This document shows, piece by piece, positions 1-5,094 of a DNA stretch of 6,277 nt (the stretch's first letter is position 1; each line of letters begins with the position of its first letter). The notes below the pieces were generated by a model that saw nothing but the letters and a program-made list of their open reading frames with translations, did no database searches and was not told where the DNA came from. Source of the stretch: an uncultured Oscillospiraceae bacterium. Lineage in GTDB: Bacteria; Bacillota; Clostridia; Oscillospirales; Acutalibacteraceae. Location of the stretch: NCBI GenBank assembly GCA_900549945.1, contig URQJ01000110.1, forward strand, positions 1-6,277, in the 5' to 3' direction. A program made the translations under genes and the position numbers.

Positions 1-1
1 G

Positions 2-796
2 ACGCACACCATTGCCGGGTGGCAGGTGCGCTTCGGCGGAGGCGGCGAAATCGCCTACCTCGCGCAGAACGGGCACGTCTGGGTGCGTGACGGCGAGCTG
101 GGCCGCTTGCAGTATGAGGTCTTTGACGCGAAGGATACGACGCTGGCGTTTTACCGTTACAACCGCGACTTTGCCCACACGGGCGGCTGGGCGGAAGCGG
201 ACTTCTCCAAGCCCGGCCTCGAAACGGCCGAGAATCTGTGCCACACCTGCTGCGCGTTTGTGCTGGAGCGTTTGATGCAGACGGGCGACACGGTGATCGC
301 GACGGTTCGCGGGGACGGTGAGGCTGCGGAGGAATACGGCAGCCCGCGCCGCGCGCAGCTCATCTATACGTTTGAGCAGGATGCGGTGCGCTGCCGCCTG
401 CAGTGGTTCGAAAAGGACGCCAACAAGATTCCCGAGGCGCTCTGGCTGCACTTCGGGTTCGACGTGGAAAACCCGAACCGCTGGAAAATGCAGAAGCTCG
501 GCCAGTTGATTTCCCCGCTCGATGTGGTCGCGGGCGGCAACCGCAAGCAGCATGCGGTCGAGAAGCTGAGCTATTCCGGTGCGGACGGCACGGTGACGGT
601 CGAGTCGCTGCATGCGCCGCTTGTCAGCGTCGGCAGCCGGAACCTCTACAACCTCGACGACAAAATCGAGAGCATGGAGGACGGCTTCTACTTCAACCTG
701 TTCAATAACCGCTGGGGCACGAACTTCAAGATGTGGTGTTCCGACGACTGCCTGTTCGACTTCGTGATCCGCATCGAAACGAACCCGCAGATTTGA
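2..796 (+). CDS. DUF5054-like protein, C-terminal part (5' end outside window)
   Basis: The reading frame is open from base 2 (beginning THTIAGWQVRF) to a TGA at 794-796, so the gene starts before the window; the GTG at 26 is an internal valine, not a start. About 264 residues are visible. They look like a soluble beta-rich C-terminal domain, with an aromatic- and Trp-rich end containing NNRWGTNFKMWCSDD and no membrane segment. This ending matches my recollection of the DUF5054 family, large Firmicutes proteins related to GH38 alpha-mannosidases, whose substrate I do not know to be established. The catalytic N-terminal part is not visible, so no active-site claim can be made. The neighbouring sugar permeases fit a carbohydrate role, but a convergent gene lies between, so they are not one operon. 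Transcription ends at the hairpin that starts 10 bases after the stop. Confidence 0.72.
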   Translation, partial: THTIAGWQVRFGGGGEIAYLAQNGHVWVRDGELGRLQYEVFDAKDTTLAFYRYNRDFAHTGGWAEADFSKPGLETAENLCHTCCAFVLERLMQTGDTVIATVRGDGEAAEEYGSPRRAQLIYTFEQDAVRCRLQWFEKDANKIPEALWLHFGFDVENPNRWKMQKLGQLISPLDVVAGGNRKQHAVEKLSYSGADGTVTVESLHAPLVSVGSRNLYNLDDKIESMEDGFYFNLFNNRWGTNFKMWCSDDCLFDFVIRIETNPQI

Positions 797-805
797 CAAT
801 TCCAT

Positions 806-850
806 AAAAAAGGAGCAGGCCTGCGCTTCGGTTCAGGCCTGCTCCTTTTA
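806..850. terminator. Bidirectional rho-independent terminator
   Basis: A perfect 16-bp inverted repeat (808-823 with 834-849) closes a 10-base loop whose centre is a C(TTCG)G tetraloop (826-831), an unusually stable cap. On the + strand the stem ends in TTTT followed by ATT; on the - strand the A-run at 806-811 becomes six Ts. It sits between two convergent genes, 10 bases past the DUF5054-like stop and 33 bases past the GNAT stop, so it should end both transcripts. Confidence 0.95.
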
Positions 851-882
851 TTGTGCAAAAAATCACGCGAAAAGCGGGAAGC

Positions 883-1389
883 TCACAGCACGCGCTCGTA
901 GCCGATGCGCGGCGCGCCGTCCGCCAGATAAATGGTGCCGCAGCGTATATAGCCGTTTTTTTCCAGCGTGTGCTGCATGGTGGCGTTGTCTGCGTGTGTG
1001 TCGCAGCGCAGGGATGGAACGCCGGCCGCGCGGGCGAGGTCCGCACAGTAATCCATGAATCTGGAGGCGGCGCCTTTGTTTTTCGCCTGCGGCGCCACGG
1101 CGATACGGTGGATGATGCCGTAGACAGGCGCGTCTGTCCGCCAGCTTCCGCCGCAGATCCGGTCGTATGTCGCCTCGTGGCCGACATACACGGCAGCCGT
1201 GGCGATCACCGCGCCGTTTTCCACAAGGACGCAGCCTGTGCCGTTTTCAATATCGGTGCGGACGGAATCCGCATTTGGGTAGCCATCCTGCCATTGGTCG
1301 ATGCCCATCGCCCGCAGCGACTGCTTTGCCACCCCGTAAATCTCGAGAATGCGCGAAAGATCGCCGGAATTTGCACTGCGAATAATCAT
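883..1389 (-). CDS. GNAT family N-acetyltransferase
   Basis: The product is a 168-residue soluble GNAT-fold acetyltransferase, expected to move an acetyl group from acetyl-CoA to an amine; the substrate cannot be told from sequence. Motif A is visible near residues 94-112: beta-4 HRIAVAP followed by QAKNKGA, the Q-x-x-N-K-G-A pyrophosphate-binding loop. Motif B follows as N135-A-T-M...LEKNGY (to residue 147) and G151. The N-terminal GIDQWQDGYP (29-38) recurs in a common Firmicutes GNAT subgroup. The frame could extend upstream to 1491, but I chose the ATG at 1387-1389 because it begins a typical GNAT start (MIIRSANSGDL), has an AAGGAAG ribosome site 7 bases upstream, and lies just downstream of a good promoter that sits inside the longer frame. 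The gene is monocistronic and convergent with the DUF5054-like gene. A free-standing acetyltransferase of this type could act in detoxification or small-molecule modification; that is inference. Confidence 0.93.
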   Translation of the reverse strand: MIIRSANSGDLSRILEIYGVAKQSLRAMGIDQWQDGYPNADSVRTDIENGTGCVLVENGAVIATAAVYVGHEATYDRICGGSWRTDAPVYGIIHRIAVAPQAKNKGAASRFMDYCADLARAAGVPSLRCDTHADNATMQHTLEKNGYIRCGTIYLADGAPRIGYERVL

Positions 1390-1396
1390 AGAAAGA

Positions 1397-1403
1397 CTTC
1401 CTT
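1397..1403 (-). promoter_or_regulatory. Ribosome binding site of the GNAT gene
   Basis: On the - strand this reads AAGGAAG, with 7 bases before the ATG at 1389. It supports the short start over the upstream in-frame ATG at 1491. Confidence 0.85.
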
Positions 1404-1426
1404 TTATCTGAGTGGATTTTACAAAG

Positions 1427-1455
1427 ATTATACAATAGTTTAAATACGGAATCAA
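1427..1455 (-). promoter_or_regulatory. Sigma-A type promoter for the GNAT gene
   Basis: Read on the - strand, the -35 box is TTGATT (1450-1455, four of six consensus bases), then a 17-base spacer, then a perfect TATAAT -10 box (1427-1432). Transcription would start near 1420, giving a leader of about 30 bases before the ATG at 1389. The surrounding sequence is AT-rich. Confidence 0.85.
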
Positions 1456-1526
1456 ATTTGCTGTAATATTCAATGAAAGTTGGTTTGACATCTATTTGCC
1501 GACGATTTGCTCTTTGAGCAGGCAGG

Positions 1527-1548
1527 ATATCAACGGATTAATTGATAT
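1527..1548. repeat. Short perfect inverted repeat (possible operator)
   Basis: ATATCAA (1527-1533) and TTGATAT (1542-1548) are perfect reverse complements separated by 8 bases. There is no T-run after it, so it is not a terminator. It could be a dimeric regulator site or a chance AT-rich palindrome. It overlaps the first codons of the following open frame and the point where the binding-protein reading frame appears to shift. Confidence 0.35.
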
Positions 1549-2045
1549 TTGATGAACAGAGTTCGGAGAAATACCCTATATGTAAAAACGATTTGATGAC
1601 GATGATTCCGGTTTATTCCATGGATGGAGACGTGACGGCTACTGCAGAGGTGTATACAGGGATCAATCGAAACACAAAGCACGCTGAAGAAGCCTTTTTC
1701 GTTGTAGATTATCTGATGCGTGTAGACATACAGCAGAATTTAAAAATGTTCTATGTGATGGGGCAAGATTATGGCCTTCCCATACATGAGGATGTTTTGT
1801 CGGCAGAATTTCCGCAGCAAAAAAATGGATTCTTTTTTACGGATGAAAACTTTGAAACGCTCTCTGGCGTGCGGCATCAAATTACAAATGTCTCTTTTGA
1901 TAATGCGTTGGTGCGATCGCTGAATGGCTTGTATACTACCCTGTATCTTGATTATACATATGAGGGGAAAGAGATACCCGAACGGGCACTGAAGGATGCT
2001 GTGCATGAGACCTACGGGACGCTGAAGCAAATGCTCAGCGAGTAA
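1542..2045 (+). pseudogene. C-terminal remnant of an ABC sugar-binding lipoprotein (truncated)
   Basis: The open frame encodes 167 residues resembling the last third of a family 1 extracellular solute-binding protein. The stretch TGINRNTKHAEEAFFVVDYL (39-58) matches the usual 'A-I-N-K-N-S-K-x-x-E-E-A-F' strand and helix, YGLPIHEDVL (77-86) matches the 'GLPVNKEVL' segment, and the end (GKEIPERALKDAVHETYGTL) matches the final amphipathic helix. Complete members run roughly 400-450 residues and begin with a lipoprotein signal and lipobox cysteine; neither is present. The only start is a TTG right after an in-frame TAA, and the first ATG (1596) has no ribosome site. An overlapping frame just upstream (about 1439-1549, reading e.g. 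FDIYLPTICSLSRQDINGLI) may be the preceding part, displaced by a frameshift near 1541-1552. G+C is low (24 of 60 in 1681-1740) against 35 of 60 in the following permease (2281-2340). It lies 38 bases before the permease genes, where an intact binding-protein gene normally sits. It could instead be a short expressed protein; I favour a remnant. Confidence 0.65.
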
Positions 2046-2067
2046 AAGGACACTTTGCCGAAATGGG

Positions 2068-2073
2068 GGAGGG
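2068..2073 (+). promoter_or_regulatory. Ribosome binding site deciding the first permease start
   Basis: GGAGGG lies 10 bases before the ATG at 2084. The in-frame ATG at 2063 lies just before this site and has only a weak AGGA 13 or more bases upstream, so 2084 is the better start. Confidence 0.7.
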
Positions 2074-2083
2074 ATGGCTGCTT

Positions 2084-2938
2084 ATGCGCAAAACCTACCA
2101 CGCCTATATCTTGATTGCGCCGCTGATGGCGGGGTGCGTGCTTTTCTACATCGTCCCGTTTGCCCTCATTCTGCGGCACTCCTTTCTGCGCGGCAGCGGG
2201 CGCTCGGCGCAGTTTGTGGGGCTGGAAAACTATATGGAGGTCATCGGCAGCGAGGCGTTCGCGCGGGCTTTCGGCAATTCCATGCTGTTCCTCGCCGTGG
2301 GCGTGCCGCTTATTATGCTGGTTTCCTACCTGATCGCGCTGCTTTTGCAGCATCAGGTGGACCGGCACAAGCTGCTTAAATCCGTCTTTCTGTTCCCGTA
2401 CATCATGCCGGTGGCCGGAACGGTCTTGCTCATCAACCTGCTTTTTTCAGAGAGCGGCCTTGCAAACGAGGTGCTTGCGGCGCTCGGGCTTCCCGTGCAG
2501 TCATGGCTTCGCGGCCCGCAGGCGTTTTGGATCCTCATTGGAATGTACCTTTGGAAAAGCACCGGCTACAGTGTGATCTTGCTCCTTGCGGGACTTGTCA
2601 CGATTCCGGGCGAGCAATATGAATCGGCGGATCTGGACGGCGCCTCCGGCATACAGAAATTCCGCTATATCACGACGCCGCAGATGTGGTACTCCGTGTT
2701 TTTCGCCGCGATATTTTCGGTGATCAACGCGTTCAAGTGCTTCCGTGAAATTTTCCTGATCGGCGGGGAGCACCCCGTGGATGCGCTCTACATGCTGCAA
2801 CATTTTATCAACAACAGCTTCGGCAACCTGAATTACCCGAAGGTCGCCGTGGCTTCCGTGCTGCTTCTTGTCATTATCATCGTGTTTTTCGGTGTGTTTT
2901 ACGCCTTTGTCAGCAAGAAGGAGGCATTCCGCGAATGA
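2084..2938 (+). CDS. Sugar ABC transporter permease, MalF/UgpA type
   Basis: The product is a 284-residue inner-membrane permease of the CUT1 carbohydrate-uptake family, one half of the heterodimeric channel. From the ATG at 2084 it starts MRKTYHAYILIAP, typical of these N termini. Six hydrophobic segments are visible near residues 8-30, 65-89, 97-121, 148-172, 205-226 and 254-276. The EAA loop that docks on the ATPase lies at 180-199: ESADLDGAS, then F193 and ITTP, with serine replacing the first alanine. The FVGLENY motif (44-50) after the first membrane segment is characteristic. An in-frame ATG at 2063 would add seven residues but lacks a good ribosome site. The stop overlaps the next start as ATGA, indicating translational coupling. 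The usual upstream binding-protein gene is present only as a fragment, and no ATPase gene is visible; many Firmicutes share one MsmX/MsmK-type ATPase among several such transporters. The sugar cannot be predicted. Confidence 0.95.
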   Translation: MRKTYHAYILIAPLMAGCVLFYIVPFALILRHSFLRGSGRSAQFVGLENYMEVIGSEAFARAFGNSMLFLAVGVPLIMLVSYLIALLLQHQVDRHKLLKSVFLFPYIMPVAGTVLLINLLFSESGLANEVLAALGLPVQSWLRGPQAFWILIGMYLWKSTGYSVILLLAGLVTIPGEQYESADLDGASGIQKFRYITTPQMWYSVFFAAIFSVINAFKCFREIFLIGGEHPVDALYMLQHFINNSFGNLNYPKVAVASVLLLVIIIVFFGVFYAFVSKKEAFRE

Positions 2939-3708
2939 AAAAGATGCGTGCCCTTTTCTTCGGCGCCGTTTCGCTGCTGCTGGCGGTGCTCTGCGTGCTC
3001 CCGTTTGTTTACGTGCTGCTGCGCAGCTTCTGGACCGGTACGGGCGTCACCCTCCAGCCATATTACGAGGTGTTCCTCGGCACGCCGCAGTATCTGTTCC
3101 GCTTTTGGAAGAGCATGGGGATGGCCCTCTGCATCGCTGCGGGGCAGCTCCTGATTTCTGTGCTGGCCGGCTACGGCTTTGCGAAGTATAGGTTTCCCGG
3201 CAGAAGTCTGCTCTTTTTCTTGATGATGATTCTCATGACGCTGCCCGTACAGGTGATGCTGATCCCGAACTATCTCATGCTCACGAACCTGCGCCTGATC
3301 GACACGTATGCCGCGCTGATTCTGCCCTCCGTTTTCATTCCGCTCGGCACCTTCATCCTCACGCAGAGCTTTAAATCCATTTCCGAATCCGTGATTGACG
3401 CCGCTATGCTGGACGGCTGCGGCGTGCCGCGCGTTTTGGCGCTGGTCGCCGTCCCGATGAACAAGAGCGGCATGGTTTGCGTCTTTCTGCTGTCCTTTTT
3501 GGATGCTTGGAATATGGTCGAGCAGCCGATCGCGTACCTCAAGGATTTCGGACAGTACCCGATTTCCGTCGCGCTGGCGTATACGCCGCCGGCCGATACA
3601 ACAGTGCATCTCGTCTGCTGCGTTCTCGTCGTGCTGCCGGCCTTGTTCCTGTTCACCTACTTCAACAAAGAGCTTGTAGAGGGAATTGTCCTTGCGGAGG
3701 TGAAATAA
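2935..3708 (+). CDS. Sugar ABC transporter permease, MalG/UgpE type
   Basis: The product is a 257-residue membrane permease, the second half of the CUT1 channel. It overlaps the first permease by four bases (ATGA) and has an AAGGAGG ribosome site at 2918-2924. About six membrane segments are visible, near residues 8-30, 62-82, 91-113, 124-144, 176-198 and 223-243. The family hallmarks are AGYGFAKYRFPGR (78-90), MTLPVQVMLIPNYL (101-114), the EAA loop at 154-174 (IDAAMLDGCG then VAVPM), and the C-terminal FNKELVEGIVLAEVK, equivalent to the usual 'Q-R-x-x-V-x-G-x-x-x-G-A-V-K'. It is slightly shorter than the usual 270-280 residues, mainly near the N terminus, and the EAA loop has the less common cysteine-glycine in place of alanine-serine after DG. 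No frameshift or stop interrupts it, so it looks functional, which argues that the transporter is still under selection despite its truncated binding protein. Confidence 0.94.
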   Translation: MKKMRALFFGAVSLLLAVLCVLPFVYVLLRSFWTGTGVTLQPYYEVFLGTPQYLFRFWKSMGMALCIAAGQLLISVLAGYGFAKYRFPGRSLLFFLMMILMTLPVQVMLIPNYLMLTNLRLIDTYAALILPSVFIPLGTFILTQSFKSISESVIDAAMLDGCGVPRVLALVAVPMNKSGMVCVFLLSFLDAWNMVEQPIAYLKDFGQYPISVALAYTPPADTTVHLVCCVLVVLPALFLFTYFNKELVEGIVLAEVK

Positions 3709-4761
3709 ATGAAGCGCAGGGCGCTGTGTGTGTTTTCTCTCCTGTTCTGGCTTCTTACCGTGAGCACGTTCGTCTCCGCGCGCGTCGAAAGGCTGATGAC
3801 GCCGATGGTTGAAATCCAAGAGATCAACGCGCCCCTGCCGGGGACGACGATCTCGGCGGATGCGCTTTTCTGCGACGAAACGGGCATGCACCTGTACACG
3901 ACCTTCGAGGGCTTCGGCTGGGAAACCGGACAGCGCGTTTATGAGGTTCCGGCCGGGGGCTACACCCTGATGGGGGAGCGGGTGGAAATCAAGAATGCCG
4001 GCGGCTACATCCTTTATGCGGCGAACACCCCGGAGCCGGGCGCGCTGGTGCAGATCCGCGAGGAGCCGTATCTGTTTATGGACGACGCGCTCGTGGCGGT
4101 CTACCCGGGCGGCGTTCCGGCGTACAGCATAGCCGCGGACGGCATGTTTGTTGAGACGCAGACGGATACGGCGCTGCTGCTCGCCGCGCCCGGCGCGGAT
4201 TATCCCTTCATGGAGAACCGCGCCCGCCTGTATTTGCAGGCGCCGAAGGATCCGGATTACTACACGCTGGGGCCGGACAGCTCGTTTTACAGCCTGAACG
4301 ATCTGTACTGGTTTATGAGCAATCTGCTTTTGGCGGCGCTGCTGCTCGCGGTTCTCTTTTTCTCCGTGGCGATCTGGGCGCGCTGCTGTAAGCTGTCGCG
4401 CGATATGAAAAAGAACCGGCGCCTCCTGCTTGTAAACGGCGCTTTGGCGGCTGCCGCACTGGCCGGCATTCAGCTGATTTTGTATGCGGTGGATCTGCCG
4501 TCGTCGCTCCTGCCGCGCAGCCGGATAACGGATTTCGCGCATTACGCGGAGACGTTTTCCGCGCTCTTTTCCGCACTTCGTGATCTGGCGCAGAACGGAA
4601 GCGCCGCGGCGGCAGACGCCATTCGCTTTGCGCAGGGCCGCATGGTGCTGGCCGGGCTGATTGTGCTGGCAGGGATTCTTATATCTGTGGGGAAGATTGT
4701 ATTCGGAAGCTGGCTGGATAAGCGCCGCTCAAGACCGAAGCCGAGACACGCGGCGTGGTGA
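3709..4761 (+). CDS. Membrane protein of unknown function in a sugar ABC transporter operon
   Basis: I do not recognise a named family. The 350-residue product has a signal anchor at residues 5-23 preceded by KRR, an extracytoplasmic domain of about 175 residues (25-200), and three more membrane segments near 202-224, 238-260 and 312-333. The loop at 225-238 and the C-terminal tail are rich in Lys and Arg, so by the positive-inside rule both face the cytoplasm. The extracytoplasmic part is beta-rich, and ISADALFCDETGMHLYTTFE (48-67) faintly recalls the membrane-proximal beta domain of efflux adaptor (HlyD/RND) proteins ('VPxxAL...DG..VYV'); this is a weak resemblance only. The start follows the permease stop directly and has a near-perfect GGAGGTGA ribosome site (3696-3703) five bases upstream, so the three genes are surely cotranscribed. 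A role as an accessory, sensor or assembly partner of the transporter is inference from position. G+C and codon use resemble the two permeases. Confidence 0.85.
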   Translation: MKRRALCVFSLLFWLLTVSTFVSARVERLMTPMVEIQEINAPLPGTTISADALFCDETGMHLYTTFEGFGWETGQRVYEVPAGGYTLMGERVEIKNAGGYILYAANTPEPGALVQIREEPYLFMDDALVAVYPGGVPAYSIAADGMFVETQTDTALLLAAPGADYPFMENRARLYLQAPKDPDYYTLGPDSSFYSLNDLYWFMSNLLLAALLLAVLFFSVAIWARCCKLSRDMKKNRRLLLVNGALAAAALAGIQLILYAVDLPSSLLPRSRITDFAHYAETFSALFSALRDLAQNGSAAAADAIRFAQGRMVLAGLIVLAGILISVGKIVFGSWLDKRRSRPKPRHAAW

Positions 4762-4780
4762 TAGACGCCCGCCGAAGGCA

Positions 4781-4817
4781 CAGCGCCCACGGAATTTTGA
4801 CTTTTCCGCAGGCGCTG
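4781..4817 (+). terminator. Weak hairpin after the transporter operon
   Basis: Two stacked stems can form: CAGCGCC (4781-4787) with GGCGCTG (4811-4817), and CGGAA (4790-4794) with TTCCG (4804-4808), separated by a CA/CA internal loop. It is placed 19 bases after the operon's last stop, but no T-run follows directly; the nearest (4832-4838) is 14 bases further on. It may be an inefficient terminator or an mRNA 3' end-protecting hairpin. Confidence 0.35.
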
Positions 4818-4826
4818 AAATAATGC

Positions 4827-4855
4827 TTGCCTTTTTTTAAAAAAGCGTGTATAAT
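4827..4855 (+). promoter_or_regulatory. Promoter for the SRP RNA (and probably dnaX)
   Basis: The -35 box is TTGCCT (4827-4832, four of six consensus bases), followed by a 17-base spacer and a perfect TATAAT (4850-4855). The spacer is mostly a T-run then an A-run (4832-4844). The predicted start, near 4862, coincides with a 5-bp hairpin, GCACG (4862-4866) with CGTGC (4873-4877). Confidence 0.85.
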
Positions 4856-4916
4856 ATTTGAGCACGAGAAAACGTGCGCTATAGATCAATCAAAGAGAGC
4901 AAGACGGTTGAGAAAC

Positions 4917-5043
4917 CGTGGAATATGCGAGCGGACAGGTCTGCGCGGCGAGACACCGTGAACCATGTCAGGCGGGGGACCGAGCAGCATTAAGCGGATC
5001 GTCTGGTGCGATGCAGGTCGCCTGTCCGTTCACATATTCCACG
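4917..5043 (+). ncRNA. ffs: Signal recognition particle RNA, small bacterial (4.5S-like) type
   Basis: This is the RNA of the signal recognition particle, which binds Ffh and brings ribosomes making membrane proteins to FtsY. The conserved apical domain is clear: ACCATGTCAGG (4963-4972 region), a CGG/CCG stem (4973-4975 with 4980-4982) capped by a GGGA tetraloop of the GNRA class (4976-4979), then AGCAGCATTAAG. TCAGG (4968-4972) and AGCAG (4983-4987) form the symmetric loop bound by the Ffh M domain. The long rod is supported by CGGACAGG (4932-4939) pairing with CCTGTCCG (5021-5028), and by a perfect 11-bp terminal stem, 4917-4927 with 5033-5043. At about 127 bases it is the short form without a full Alu domain. 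The exact ends are uncertain, because the promoter lies about 55 bases upstream and further flanking bases can also pair. Its place just before dnaX is typical of Firmicutes. Confidence 0.95.
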
Positions 5044-5094
5044 AATGGCCGCCTTGCTTTTGGTTTATGGAGCGTGGGGAAGGGAGGGTGCCGC

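Noticed and set aside
726..1187. 153-residue - strand open frame across the terminator
   Set aside because: It crosses the strong bidirectional terminator and overlaps two better-supported genes; the product is low-complexity Arg/Thr/Ala-rich.
853..1443. 196-residue + strand open frame
   Set aside because: It is the antisense of the GNAT gene, which has clear motifs, ribosome site, promoter and terminator on the - strand.
1485..1490. Perfect TTGACA on the + strand as a promoter for the transporter genes
   Set aside because: No acceptable -10 box follows at 16-18 bases (the best has two of six matches), so the -35-like hexamer alone is not enough.
2063..2083. Upstream ATG (2063) as the start of the first permease
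   Set aside because: The strong GGAGGG site lies downstream of it and serves the ATG at 2084, where the protein begins like other permeases of the family.
2899..4542. 547-residue open frame on the - strand
   Set aside because: It lies opposite the MalG-type permease and most of the third operon gene, is rich in Arg, Gln and His with low complexity, has no recognisable domain, and is explained by GC-rich codons on the other strand.
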